Source: Bryobacteraceae bacterium
Lineage (GTDB): Bacteria; Acidobacteriota; Terriglobia; Bryobacterales; Bryobacteraceae
Assembly (NCBI GenBank): GCA_041394945.1
Contig: JAWKHH010000005.1
Span: 620,001 to 684,000 of the forward strand
DNA: 64,000 nt
Direction: 5' to 3'
A program made the translations under genes and the position numbers. Under the pieces are notes generated by a model. The model was not told the origin of the DNA. It made no database searches and worked only from the letters and a program-made list of their open reading frames with translations. Shown one piece after another: positions 43,544 to 53,169 of this stretch (positions within the stretch are counted from its first letter, which is position 1; each line of letters starts with the position of its first letter).

Positions 43544-44704
43544 CTAGTCGGTTACCCTCAGGGCGTCGAGGATCGATTTCCGCGAGGCCCCAAACGCCGG
43601 AATGATGCTGCTCACAAAGCCGATGACGAGCGCCACCGCGAGGCCAACCGCCAGGATCGAAGGCCGCATGTACATGCGGCTCATGTCGGCGAAGGTCGAG
43701 GGCATCTGCCGGGCCATCGACAACATGCCGGAAGCGAGAAAGAGCCCCAGGGCGCCTCCGATCAACGAGATGATCACGGACTCGCCGATCAGCATAGAGA
43801 GGATCGTACCCTGCGTGAACCCAAGCGTCTTCAGGATGCCTACCTCTTTCACGCGCTCGCGCACGGACATCGCCATCGTGTTGCCGGCGACGAGGAGAAT
43901 CGTGAATGTCACCGCGCCGCAGATGGCGAGCAGGAACGCCTTCACGTTTCCGAGAAACGCGAGGAAACTCAGCTCGAACGCTTTTTCGGTTTCGGTTTTC
44001 GTTTGAAGCGGCGCGTTGCGGAACATGTCGTCGATCGTCTTGGCGATGCGCGTGGCGTCGTCGGCGGAGCGCATGCGGATGCTGAACGTGCTCACGTAGC
44101 CGCGGCGGCCTTCGGGCAGGCTTTCGTCCAAATACTTGTAGTGAAACAGCAGGTTCTCGTTGTCGCGCTCAGCGTCGTAGATGCCGCGGACGACGAGTTC
44201 GAGCGTCACGGGAAAGATGTCGCCGACGATGGTGATGCGGTCGCCGATTTTCATGTTGTGGCGATCCGCCGTCTTGCGCCCCACCACGCAGGCCGATTGC
44301 TCGGCGAGGAATGCCTTGCGCTGGTCGTCCGGCAATTTGTACTCGGGGAATATCCGCCCGAGGTGCTCGCCTTCCACGGCGAAACGGCCGAAGAAATTCG
44401 CCGGGTCTCGCGCGTCTTTGTACGTGCCGCCGAACCACTGGAAGATCATCGCTGCGTCCACGCCGTCGACGCCGCGAATCTTCTGAACGTAGGAGACCGG
44501 CAGCGGGTTGGCGAGCGACACTTTGTTCCGGGTCAGCAGGCGTAGCGCCTGGTCGGGCGACGCTTCGGAAAAGTAGAACGAGTGGTAGATCGCCATCAGC
44601 ACGCCGAGGAGGCACAAGGAGGCGGCGATGCTGAGGATCGTCAGGATACTGCGCCGCTTGTTCCGGATGCTGTTTTTCACGATCAACGGAAAATGGCGCA
44701 GCAT
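43544..44704 (-). CDS. FtsX/MacB-type ABC transporter permease (first)
   Basis: 386 residues from the ATG of MLRHFPLIVKNS; an upstream in-frame codon at 44743 would place it in the divergent promoter. N-terminal helix RRSILTILSIAASLCLLGVLMAI, a periplasmic domain of about 240 residues and the C-terminal FtsX block (FLLAICGAVTFTILLVAG, VGILKTLGFTQGTILSMLIGES, AVGLAVALVIGFVSSIIPAF). It is the first gene of the exporter operon. It is homologous to the second permease but clearly diverged, which supports a heterodimer. The divergent gene is the TonB receptor at 44776. Confidence 0.93.
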   Translation of the reverse strand: MLRHFPLIVKNSIRNKRRSILTILSIAASLCLLGVLMAIYHSFYFSEASPDQALRLLTRNKVSLANPLPVSYVQKIRGVDGVDAAMIFQWFGGTYKDARDPANFFGRFAVEGEHLGRIFPEYKLPDDQRKAFLAEQSACVVGRKTADRHNMKIGDRITIVGDIFPVTLELVVRGIYDAERDNENLLFHYKYLDESLPEGRRGYVSTFSIRMRSADDATRIAKTIDDMFRNAPLQTKTETEKAFELSFLAFLGNVKAFLLAICGAVTFTILLVAGNTMAMSVRERVKEVGILKTLGFTQGTILSMLIGESVIISLIGGALGLFLASGMLSMARQMPSTFADMSRMYMRPSILAVGLAVALVIGFVSSIIPAFGASRKSILDALRVTD

Positions 44705-44775
44705 CCCTAAATTGTATACTGGGACCAGCTTCGTCGCTTCCAATCGTTGTCGTGCTTTCGACAGGGGGTCTCACC
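44705..44775. promoter_or_regulatory. Divergent promoter region between exporter operon and TonB receptor
   Basis: 71 bases separate two divergent start codons. A TATACT at 44715-44720 could be a -10 element for the plus-strand receptor, and the overlapping GTATAC palindrome could serve the minus strand. No matching -35 element was found by eye. An AGGGGGT ribosome site lies before the receptor ATG. Confidence 0.3.
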
Positions 44776-47700
44776 ATGTCTCGCTACTTGCGCGCGTGGC
44801 TGGCGTCAGCCGTGCTGATGCTTGCCCAGACTTCGACTTCATCCATTTCCGGCACTGTTTCGGACTCCAGTACCGCCGTTGTGCCGAACGCCGCCGTTAC
44901 GGCCACGAACGAGGCCACCGGCATCCAGTATCGTCAACAGACTACGGAAGCGGGGTTGTTTTCGTTCCCTTCTCTTCCGGTGGGAACGTACCGGATCTCC
45001 GTTGAGGCCGCGGGTTTCAAGACCGCCGTGCGCACGGGCAATATCCTGCAGATTTCGTCGCCGGTCGCCGTGGATATTCAGCTCGAGGTGGGCCAGGCGA
45101 GCGAGACGGTCTCGGTGGAGGCCGCCGCCGAGCAACTGCAGACCTCGAACGCCACCATCGGCAACGTCGTCGAGCGAAAGGCGATCGTCAACCTGCCGCT
45201 GAACGGCCGCAATCCGCTGAACCTGCTGATCCTCGAACCGGGCGTCGTGCAGCGGACGCAGGGTGGCGCCGGTTCCGGCATCCACGTGAACGGCTCGCGC
45301 GACCGCGCCTCCAACACCACCATCGACGGCATCGAGGCAAACGAATCGAGCGTGCCGAACCCGCTGGGCAACACCTTCCGGCTCAATCCGGATATGGTGC
45401 AGGAGTATAAGGTAACCACGTCGAACCCGACTCCGGAAGAGGGCCGCAACAGCGGCGCGCAGGTTTCCGTGGCGACGCGTTCAGGCACGAATGCGCTGCA
45501 CGGCACGGCCTATCACTTCTTCCGCAACACGGCGCTGAACGCCCGCGACTATTTCTCGAACGCGCTCGACAGCCCGAAGCCGGACATCAAGCTCAACCAG
45601 TACGGCTTCGAAATCGGCGGACCGATCCGCAAGAACAAGACGTTCTTCTTTGGATCGTGGCAGGGGCAGCATATCAATTTCGCCCAGCCGATCGATCAGG
45701 TGTTTGGCGCTCCGTCGCTCTACACGCCGGACGCGCTCGCCGGGCGCTGGCGCTATTTCCGGCCGAATCCGAACAGCCCGTTCGAACTGGACGGCGCGCG
45801 GATCACGCAGAACGTGCCGCAGCTCGTCGATCCGCGCACGGGCGCGCTTCGTCCGGGCGTTCGCACCTGCGGCTCTGAAACGGACCTCGGCTGCGTGGCC
45901 ACTTACAACTTCGCCGCCGCCGACCCGGCCCGAGTCGGGCTGGATCCGACCATCGGCAAGTTACTGGCCACCTTCCCCACGCCGAACTCCTACGTCGGCG
46001 GCGACGGCCTCAACATGGCCACCTACATCTGGAACCCGCCGACCAAGGTGCGCGGCCCCCACCTCATGGGCCGCATCGACCACACGATCAACGAGAACAA
46101 CACCGTTTTCGGCCGCTACCTCTTCGGCGACCAGAACACGCTCGGCGGCGATCCCAACAACTCACGCCCGCAGGTCTATCCGGGCTTCCCGCCGCTGGGC
46201 GAAGTCTTCCGGCGCAGCCACAACATGGCCGTCTCCTGGCGGCGCGTGATCTCGCCGACGATGGTCAATGAACTCACCGCCGGCTTCTCGCGCTTCTTCT
46301 TCCTGTTCACGCAGGGCGAGGCGAATCCGGCGTTTCCGAACATTCCCTCGTACGACTTCGCCAACATCAGCGAGCCTTTTCTGAACCGTCCGCGCACGAA
46401 TCGCGCCATCACGACGCCGCAGGTCCTCGACAATTTCTCGATGATCATCGGCGCGCACCAGATCAAGATGGGCTTCAACTTCCGCTTCTATCAACACAAC
46501 GATCAGCGCGGCCAGCCGGGCGGCGTCAACGTCACTCCCGTACTGAGCTTCAGCCGCACGATCCGCCCGCCGGCCGGATTCGATATCCCGCGCTCGATGG
46601 CCGCTGTCGACAGCAACAATCTGCAGCAGGCGATCAACGAACTGCTCGGCATTCCCGCCCGCCTCACGCAGGTCTTCATGGGCGACCTCCGCAGCGACCA
46701 GTTCCTGCCGTTCCGATCCGGCGACAGCGTTACGCTGTGGGCGCAGGGCCAACGGCTCAAGCAGTATAACTTCTACGCCCAGGACGAATGGAAAATCCGG
46801 CGTAACTTCACGGTCAACTACGGCCTGCGCTGGGAGCTGAACATGGCGCCCAGCGAAGCCGGCGGTCGCGTCTATGTGCCCAAGGGCAGCCTCCAGGGCC
46901 CGGACCTGGTGAGCTTCGTCCCCGCCGAGCGCTGGTACGGACGAAACAACGCGGGCGCCATCGCGCCGCGGCTCGGGTTCACCTGGAGCCCGGGTCAATC
47001 CGGCAAGACGGTGATCCGCACGGGCTACGGCATGTCGTTCGACCCGATTTCGTCGTTCCAGGTGACGGCCGTGGCCGGCCGCGTTCCCGGGCTGACCACG
47101 ACCTGCCAATCCAACCCGGGCGGCGCCACCACCGCGGGCTGCGCGGCCGTGCCCGACGTCCGCATCGGTCAGGGATTCCCGGATGAGTTGGGCGCGCCGA
47201 CGCTGAAGCCGTCGAGCTTTCTCACGCTGCCGCGCGCCACGCTGAACAACGCGCCGGCGTTGACCATCTTCGACCAGAACCTCAAAGTCCCCACCGTGCA
47301 CCAGTGGAACTTCACGATCCAGCGGGAACTGCCGGGCGGCTTCGTCAGCCAGGTTGGCTACGTGGGCAACCGCGGCACGCGCCTGCTGCGCGCCTACGAT
47401 CTGAACCAGATCAGCGCGGACCCGATTCTCAGCGACTTCCGTCTGATGCAGACCAACCTCAGCGCGGGCTGCCGGCCGGACGGCTCGAACTGTCCCGGCG
47501 GGGCGACGGGACAGCGTGTTCCGCTGGTGGCGAGCGGCGCGCTCACGGCGGCTTTCGTCAACAGCGCCACCACGCAAACCGAGCTCCGGCAGAACGCCGC
47601 CGGCTCGTTCGCCGGACGCATCGAACAGACCACGCTCGGCCTGAACCTGCGCCCGAACCAGCAATTCGGCATCGTCACGTACCTCGACGCGGCGGGCGAT

Positions 47701-48483
47701 TCGTACTATCACGCCTTCCAGGCCTCGCTGCGGAAGCGGTTTACGCAGAGTCTGCAGGTGGGTGCGGCGTATGCGCTGGCGAAGTCGATCGACAACCAGT
47801 CCTTGGATCCGGTGGGTTCCACTTCGGGCGGCGGGCTCTCGACCACGAACTCGCGCACCCCGGCCGATACCCGGAACTGGCGCAACGAGCGCGCGGTCTC
47901 CGATTTCGACCGCCGCCACGTGTTCAACGGCATCGCGCTCTACGAACTGCCGTGGGGCAAGAACAAGCTCTGGGGCGGCTGGAGCCTCAACGGCATCGTG
48001 AGCGTCTATACCGGCGAGCCGTACTCCGTGCAGAGCGGCGTGCGGACCTCGAACAACTCGCACATCTCCCGCGCGGCGCTGGTGGGCGCGGCGCCGGAAT
48101 CCAAACTGCAGGACAAGGCGAACACCGTCGGGCCGGTGTTCTTCCAGAACGTGCTGGCGTTCACCTTCCCGGAGCCCGGTGGCAACGGCATCGGGCGCAA
48201 CACCTTCCGCGCCTCGGGCTACTGGAACACCGACATCGCGCTGCAGAAGAACTTCGTCATCTCGGAACGCTACAAGCTCCAGTTCCGCATGGAGACGTTC
48301 AACACGCTGAACCATCCGAGCTTTGAATCGCCGACGTCGTCGTCGAGCGGTTCGAATCAAATCACGAGCACGCGGTTCGGCGAGGCGTGCTGCGAGGCGG
48401 TGGCGCCCGCTTCGACGCAGAACATCATCCAGACGGGCGAATCCGGGCGAGTGGTGCAGTTCGGGCTCAAGCTGCTGTTTTGA
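44776..48483 (+). CDS. TonB-dependent receptor, Oar type, with N-terminal CarboxypepD_reg domain
   Basis: 1235 residues from the ATG of MSRYLRAWLASA, which has AGGGGGT nine bases upstream. Signal peptide up to MLAQTSTS. Residues about 17-100 form the carboxypeptidase-regulatory module (SSISGTVSDSSTAVVPNAAV to YRISVEAAGFKTA). The plug has VSVEAAAEQLQTSNATIGN, NLPLNGRNPLNLL and NGSRDRASNTTIDGIEANES. The barrel begins near NALHGTAYHFFRNTALNARD and ends RVVQFGLKLLF. The receptor is about 200 residues longer than the one at 18492. It may import a glycan fragment or another nutrient. It converges with the esterase gene, which targets acetylated sugars; a functional link is only suggestive. Confidence 0.92.
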   Translation: MSRYLRAWLASAVLMLAQTSTSSISGTVSDSSTAVVPNAAVTATNEATGIQYRQQTTEAGLFSFPSLPVGTYRISVEAAGFKTAVRTGNILQISSPVAVDIQLEVGQASETVSVEAAAEQLQTSNATIGNVVERKAIVNLPLNGRNPLNLLILEPGVVQRTQGGAGSGIHVNGSRDRASNTTIDGIEANESSVPNPLGNTFRLNPDMVQEYKVTTSNPTPEEGRNSGAQVSVATRSGTNALHGTAYHFFRNTALNARDYFSNALDSPKPDIKLNQYGFEIGGPIRKNKTFFFGSWQGQHINFAQPIDQVFGAPSLYTPDALAGRWRYFRPNPNSPFELDGARITQNVPQLVDPRTGALRPGVRTCGSETDLGCVATYNFAAADPARVGLDPTIGKLLATFPTPNSYVGGDGLNMATYIWNPPTKVRGPHLMGRIDHTINENNTVFGRYLFGDQNTLGGDPNNSRPQVYPGFPPLGEVFRRSHNMAVSWRRVISPTMVNELTAGFSRFFFLFTQGEANPAFPNIPSYDFANISEPFLNRPRTNRAITTPQVLDNFSMIIGAHQIKMGFNFRFYQHNDQRGQPGGVNVTPVLSFSRTIRPPAGFDIPRSMAAVDSNNLQQAINELLGIPARLTQVFMGDLRSDQFLPFRSGDSVTLWAQGQRLKQYNFYAQDEWKIRRNFTVNYGLRWELNMAPSEAGGRVYVPKGSLQGPDLVSFVPAERWYGRNNAGAIAPRLGFTWSPGQSGKTVIRTGYGMSFDPISSFQVTAVAGRVPGLTTTCQSNPGGATTAGCAAVPDVRIGQGFPDELGAPTLKPSSFLTLPRATLNNAPALTIFDQNLKVPTVHQWNFTIQRELPGGFVSQVGYVGNRGTRLLRAYDLNQISADPILSDFRLMQTNLSAGCRPDGSNCPGGATGQRVPLVASGALTAAFVNSATTQTELRQNAAGSFAGRIEQTTLGLNLRPNQQFGIVTYLDAAGDSYYHAFQASLRKRFTQSLQVGAAYALAKSIDNQSLDPVGSTSGGGLSTTNSRTPADTRNWRNERAVSDFDRRHVFNGIALYELPWGKNKLWGGWSLNGIVSVYTGEPYSVQSGVRTSNNSHISRAALVGAAPESKLQDKANTVGPVFFQNVLAFTFPEPGGNGIGRNTFRASGYWNTDIALQKNFVISERYKLQFRMETFNTLNHPSFESPTSSSSGSNQITSTRFGEACCEAVAPASTQNIIQTGESGRVVQFGLKLLF

Positions 48484-48496
48484 GCCTGAGGACCGG

Positions 48497-50608
48497 TCAG
48501 GGCACAGGGACCGGCCCGAACGCCGGCAGCGGCAGGTCGCGCGAACCGGTGACGTTGCACACCGGATCGAGCCCCTGGCAATAAGCCACCGAAACCGGAT
48601 TCTTGCCGGCGCGAGTAACTTGCAGAATCAGGTCGCCCGTGGCTTTGTCGAAATCGCCGCGGAAGATGTCGGCTCCGGCGGCGACGAAACCGAGCGGCCG
48701 CGGCCCCTCGGCACGGAGGCGCTGGTTGAACTTGAGCCGGATCGCCGAAGGCCCATCCCAGGCGGCGGAGGCGAGCCGCGGACCCGGTCCGTCGAGCACG
48801 CGGGCAGCGAAGCGCTTGCCAAGGCGGTGCTGGCTCGAGGCGTCGATATGGATGGCGTCGGTGAATGTGAGGTCAATCGTCGCCACCACGCCCGTGTTCG
48901 GTATCTCCAGTTCGCCGCGGCGCTGCGCGTCGCGGACGATGTCCCAGCCAGCGGCGTCGGCCGACGACGAGTTGTAGCGCGACAATTGGGTGTAGTAAAA
49001 AGGCAGATCCGGTTGGCCGAGGTCCTTGCGGAACGAAGCGACCAGCGCGGCGAAGCGCGTCAGATAAGTCTCGGCGGTTGCCTTGCGCGAAGCATCGGCC
49101 TCGCCCTGATACCAGAGAATCGCCTTGAACGCGCCGCCGGTGAGCTTGGCGCGGGCGATGCAGTTACCGTACAGAGAACGTCGAAAATGTTTCGGCGCGT
49201 GGGCCGGGTTCCACTGTTCGAGCGACGTTCCGCCGACGGCGCAGGGGATCAAGCCGACGGGGGCGAGCGTCTTCCGGTAGAGCTCACGGGCGAACGCGAT
49301 CCCGAGCCCGGCCCCGACGTCGACGCCGTCGGGCCGGTGGCGGGTTTCATGAAGCGGGTCGCGGGCGGTCTCCCAGGTATCCTGCGGCGTGAAGGCGCGG
49401 ACGAGCGGATGGGGCTGCGACGCCTCGGTGAGCGGGGCGCGGCCCACCATGTTCGACTGCCCGGCGAGGATGTAGACGTCGCCGACGAGGATGCCGGTGC
49501 GGACGGCGGTGGCGCCGTCTTTGCGGAATTCGATGCGATAGGGTCCGCCGGTGGCGAGTTCCGGAACGCCCTTGCGCCACGGGCCGGCGTTGACGCGGGA
49601 TTGGAGCCCGGGCGTTTCGTCGATGGCGGGTTTGGCGCGGCCGCGGGGGTCGCGCTGGAGGACCTGGTTGTCGCGCAGCGACAGGTCGAGCGTCCAGACG
49701 GGGCCGGTGTGCTTCTCGAGCCAGGCGATGGCCGTGGCGAAGTCGGTATCGTGGCCGCCTTCGAAGATGGTGAGGCGCGCCACGCCGGATTCGCGCCGCA
49801 GGAGGACGGTGTGCTTGCGGGCTTCGGTCACCGGCGACTTCAGGTGCGCCGGGATCGTCTCCGTCGTCACCATCGTGGCGATGTCCTTTTCCGGGATCCG
49901 GCGGGCCGCGGTCGCGAGCGCGTTGAAGGCGCGGATGGCGTGGTCGACGGGGACCGATCCGGTGTGGCCGTCGTGGATGCCGGTGTTGATGTCGAGTGGG
50001 AGGCCGCGGGCTTCGGCGATGAAGAAGAGGGGCGAGCGGCGGCGGTATTGCTGGGTCGCGAGGCCGGAGGGCGGGGGGCCGCCGAAGCAGCCTTCGAGCA
50101 TCTTCCAGTAGCGGGCGTCTTTGGATTTGGAGAAGTCGTACCAGGCGGCGAGGTCGGAGATGGGGACCCAGGCGGATGCCGCAGCCCAGAGGTGGGGCGC
50201 GCGGCCGGCCATGACGAGGGTCATGTAGCCGCCGCCGGAGCCGCCCAGGAGATAGATGCGGCGTTCGTCGATGGCGCCTCGGCGCCGGGCCTCGTCGACG
50301 GCGTCGAGCACGTCCTGGATGGAGGCTTCGGAACCGCAGGCTTCGGGCTTGTCGTTGGGTCCGCGGAAGTCTGGGGAGACGAAGGCCCAGCCTCGCTTGC
50401 GGGCTTCTTCGCGGGCGGTGTCGAGTTCGGAGGATTTGTCGAAGGTGGCGGACCAGCTATGGAGGTGGACGAGCAGGGGCACGGCGGCGGAGCCGGCGGG
50501 GAGGTCGAGGAGGAGTTGCTGCGGCGCGCCGTCGAGGGTGCTGTGAATGGTGACGGTTTCGGCGGAGGCCAGCGCGGCGGCGAGGAGGAGCAGGGAGAAC
50601 GAGCGCAT
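48497..50608 (-). CDS. Secreted two-domain esterase: alpha/beta hydrolase fused to sialate O-acetylesterase
   Basis: 703 residues. Signal peptide SFSLLLLAAALASA. Residues about 20-290 are a prolyl-oligopeptidase-like alpha/beta hydrolase: the nucleophile elbow GGSGGGYMT (about 125), DINTGIHDGHTGS as candidate acid site, and FEGGHDTDF as candidate His site. Residues about 375-620 form a SASA (sialate O-acetylesterase, SGNH) domain: YILAGQSNM (about 380) with the catalytic Ser, CAVGGTSLEQWNP, ILWYQGEADA, and DAIHIDASSQHRLG with the catalytic His. The end (RLRAEGPRPLGFVAAG) resembles the C-terminal domain of such esterases. Two esterase activities in one chain point to stepwise deacylation of a plant or microbial glycan. 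Confidence 0.88.
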   Translation of the reverse strand: MRSFSLLLLAAALASAETVTIHSTLDGAPQQLLLDLPAGSAAVPLLVHLHSWSATFDKSSELDTAREEARKRGWAFVSPDFRGPNDKPEACGSEASIQDVLDAVDEARRRGAIDERRIYLLGGSGGGYMTLVMAGRAPHLWAAASAWVPISDLAAWYDFSKSKDARYWKMLEGCFGGPPPSGLATQQYRRRSPLFFIAEARGLPLDINTGIHDGHTGSVPVDHAIRAFNALATAARRIPEKDIATMVTTETIPAHLKSPVTEARKHTVLLRRESGVARLTIFEGGHDTDFATAIAWLEKHTGPVWTLDLSLRDNQVLQRDPRGRAKPAIDETPGLQSRVNAGPWRKGVPELATGGPYRIEFRKDGATAVRTGILVGDVYILAGQSNMVGRAPLTEASQPHPLVRAFTPQDTWETARDPLHETRHRPDGVDVGAGLGIAFARELYRKTLAPVGLIPCAVGGTSLEQWNPAHAPKHFRRSLYGNCIARAKLTGGAFKAILWYQGEADASRKATAETYLTRFAALVASFRKDLGQPDLPFYYTQLSRYNSSSADAAGWDIVRDAQRRGELEIPNTGVVATIDLTFTDAIHIDASSQHRLGKRFAARVLDGPGPRLASAAWDGPSAIRLKFNQRLRAEGPRPLGFVAAGADIFRGDFDKATGDLILQVTRAGKNPVSVAYCQGLDPVCNVTGSRDLPLPAFGPVPVP

Positions 50609-50688
50609 CGCTGACCAGGATATCGCCAGCGCGCCGTTGGTTGCGAGGGGTTAGTCCCGAAGCTCCTGGATCGTCATGAGCCCACAAC

Positions 50689-52695
50689 CTACTTCACGTG
50701 GGCGTCTTCGAGATACGTATACCCGTACAACCCATCTTCGTAGAATCGCAGCAGCCGCCCGGACTCCTCGTACCCGATCTTCCCGTCGCGCACGGCCCGC
50801 TCCACGTCCCGACGGAACTGATCGAGCAGCGTCCGCGCGTGGAACTGCACATAGTCGAGCACCTCGGCCACCGTATCCCCGCGGATCACCGTATCGAGCA
50901 CCGGCTCGCCCCGCTCGTCCAGACTCACGTGCACCGCGTTGGTGTCGCCGAACAGGTTATGCAGGTCGCCCAGAATCTCCTGGTAGGCGCCCACGAGGAA
51001 CGTCCCCAGGAAGTAAGGCTCGCCATTGAAGTTATGCAGCGGAAGGGTGCGCTTCACGTCGCGGCGGTCAATAAACTGGTCCACCTTGCCGTCGGAATCG
51101 CAGGAGATGTCGCCGAGTACGGCGTGGCGCGTGGGCGCTTCGTTCAGCCGGTGGATCGGCATGATCGGGAACAACTGCTTGATCGCCCAGCTATCGGGCA
51201 TGCTCTGGAACAGCGAAAAGTTACAGAAGTACGTATCGGAGAGCTGCGCGTCGAGGTTGTCGAGCTCCTCGGGCTTCTCGTCCATATCCTTCACCATCCG
51301 CTGAATCCGCCGGCTGATGGACCAGAACAGGTTCTCGGCGAGGCTCCGGTGCTCGAGCGGCAGATACCCGAGGCTGAACAGGTTCAACGCGCTGTCGAGC
51401 GCCTGCTGCGCGTCGTGGTAACTCTCGAGCAGGTTCTTGTTACTCAACCCGCGATAGGTTTCCTGCAGGTCGTGGAGGGGCTGTTCGGCGTCCTCCGGCA
51501 CGCCCGCCGGAGCCACGTCCTCGCCGATCCCGGCCACTCCCAGCACGTTGAACACCAGCACGCTGTGGAACGCCGTAACCGCGCGGCCGCTCTCGGTGAC
51601 GATATCCGGATGCGAGACGCCGGCCTCGTCGCACACGCTCTGGATATGGTGGACGACGTCGTTGGCGTATTCCTGGAGCGTGTAATTCACGCTCGATTCG
51701 AAGTCGGTCTGCGAGCCGTCGTAGTCGATGCCAAGCCCGCCGCCAACGTCGATGGTCCGCAGGCCCGCGCCGAGCCGCCGCATCTCCACGTAGATCCGGG
51801 CCGCCTCCGTAACCGCGCCTTTCACCTGCCGGATATTCGTAATCTGACTGCCAAGGTGGAAGTGGAGCAGTTCGAGCGTATCTTCCATGCCTGCCTCACG
51901 CAGCCGTTCAAGCACGCGCAGCGCCTCGGTCACCGTCAGCCCAAACTTCGAACGATAGCCGCCCGAAGAACGCCACCGGCCGGAACCGCGGCTGGCGAGT
52001 TTCAACCGGATGCCGATGGACGGGCGCACGCCGATCTTGGCGGAATGCTCCAGGATCAGGTCCAGCTCAGTGTACTTTTCCACCACCGGCACGATGCGCC
52101 GCCCGATCTTCTTCGCGAGCATCACCATCTCGATGTACTCGTCGTCCTTGAAGCCGTTGCAGATGATCGGCGTGTCGTTGTCGGCCACCGCCATCACGGC
52201 GAGCAGTTCCGGCTTGGAACCGGCTTCGAGCCCGAACTGGTAAGGCTTGCCGTAGCGCAGCACCTCTTCCACCACCTGCCGCTGCTGGTTTACCTTGATC
52301 GGGTAGACGAGCGCGTAGCGGCCCTGGTAGGCGTGCTCGCGGATGGCGTTGGTGAAAGCCTCGTGCATTTCGCCGAGCCGATGCTGGATGATTTCGCCGA
52401 AGCGGATGAGCAGCGGCGGCGAGATTCCGCGCAGCACGAGCGTGTCGATCAGTTGCTTCAGATCGATGCTGCGAGCCGGGTCCTTCGAGGGATGCACCAG
52501 CACGTTCCCCTTGGGACCGATGGAAAAGTACCCCTGGCCCCAGCGGGCGATCTCGTACTCTTCGTTGGCGTGGGCCACGGACCAGCGTTCGGACGACTCC
52601 CAGGTCGCTGCGGATGGTTCGGCTATTTTCGGCGTCAATTCGGGTGCGGCGGCTCCTTTGAAACTGGCTGGCGGTCCTAAACTTAGAGTGTGCAC
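50689..52695 (-). CDS. speA: Biosynthetic arginine decarboxylase
   Basis: 668 residues if the GTG at 52695 is used; TTG codons at 52716 and near 52638 are alternatives and no convincing ribosome site settles the choice. Converts arginine to agmatine, the first step of the agmatine route to putrescine and spermidine. Class III PLP fold: the PLP Lys is in YPIKVNQQRQVVEEV, followed by FGLEAGSKPEL, the glycine-rich GGGLGIDYDGS and the substrate-side TESGRAVTAFHS. The middle insertion and C-terminal LGDISCDSDGKVDQFID and FLVGAYQEILGDLHNLFGD are typical of the 630-670 residue SpeA family. Cytosolic. Divergent from the small secreted protein gene. Confidence 0.95.
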   Translation of the reverse strand: MHTLSLGPPASFKGAAAPELTPKIAEPSAATWESSERWSVAHANEEYEIARWGQGYFSIGPKGNVLVHPSKDPARSIDLKQLIDTLVLRGISPPLLIRFGEIIQHRLGEMHEAFTNAIREHAYQGRYALVYPIKVNQQRQVVEEVLRYGKPYQFGLEAGSKPELLAVMAVADNDTPIICNGFKDDEYIEMVMLAKKIGRRIVPVVEKYTELDLILEHSAKIGVRPSIGIRLKLASRGSGRWRSSGGYRSKFGLTVTEALRVLERLREAGMEDTLELLHFHLGSQITNIRQVKGAVTEAARIYVEMRRLGAGLRTIDVGGGLGIDYDGSQTDFESSVNYTLQEYANDVVHHIQSVCDEAGVSHPDIVTESGRAVTAFHSVLVFNVLGVAGIGEDVAPAGVPEDAEQPLHDLQETYRGLSNKNLLESYHDAQQALDSALNLFSLGYLPLEHRSLAENLFWSISRRIQRMVKDMDEKPEELDNLDAQLSDTYFCNFSLFQSMPDSWAIKQLFPIMPIHRLNEAPTRHAVLGDISCDSDGKVDQFIDRRDVKRTLPLHNFNGEPYFLGTFLVGAYQEILGDLHNLFGDTNAVHVSLDERGEPVLDTVIRGDTVAEVLDYVQFHARTLLDQFRRDVERAVRDGKIGYEESGRLLRFYEDGLYGYTYLEDAHVK

Positions 52696-52721
52696 AGAAA
52701 TCGCGGCTTGGAGCAAGTGCG

Positions 52722-53156
52722 GTGAGGCTCACACGCCGCGGGTTTCACCAGATATTCATGGTGGCGGCGGCCGGCGCTTCACTCTCCGGCGCCACGGCAG
52801 TACTGGAATGTATAGCCAGCCGTATGCAGCGGGGCCGGGCGAGCCTGCGTTTCCGGGTGACGCTGGTGGCCGGATGGCGCGCTTCTGGAGCGACGCTGCT
52901 GGTGCATGCGGCGACGCGGCTGGTGCAGGACGCGACAGTGACGTTCCAGGTCTCCGCGGGCCGTGGCGAGTGGGTCCGGGTGGACGCGCGGCATGAGGGC
53001 GAAGGGTGGCTGAAGGCGCCGCTTCCGCGGGCGGTGGCGGCCGCCGTGCTGGGCGATGGGGAACTCGCTCTTCGATGGCGGCAGCGTGGGCTGCGGCTTG
53101 ATTCGCGGGAATCCGTGAAGTTCGCTCCGTATTTGGTTGTAGAACGCGCGCAATAG
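52722..53156 (+). CDS. Small secreted protein of unknown function
   Basis: 144 residues from a GTG that has GGAG eight bases upstream. The N-terminus RLTRRGFHQIFMVAAAGASL has a twin-arginine pattern followed by a hydrophobic stretch, suggesting Tat export. The remaining 100 residues look like an all-beta domain (ASLRFRVTLVAG, ATVTFQVSAGRGEWVRVDAR). No family recognised. It faces the metal efflux operon (convergent, 13-base gap) and is divergent from speA. The presence of start signals makes it more than a chance frame, but composition alone would not prove it. Confidence 0.5.
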   Translation: MRLTRRGFHQIFMVAAAGASLSGATAVLECIASRMQRGRASLRFRVTLVAGWRASGATLLVHAATRLVQDATVTFQVSAGRGEWVRVDARHEGEGWLKAPLPRAVAAAVLGDGELALRWRQRGLRLDSRESVKFAPYLVVERAQ

Positions 53157-53169
53157 CTTTCCCCGAGAG

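Noticed and set aside
46162..50614. Long frames antisense to the second TonB receptor and to the esterase
   Set aside because: Both are explained by the strongly supported genes on the other strand.
50698..52680. 660-codon plus-strand frame opposite speA
   Set aside because: Antisense shadow of a highly conserved enzyme gene.
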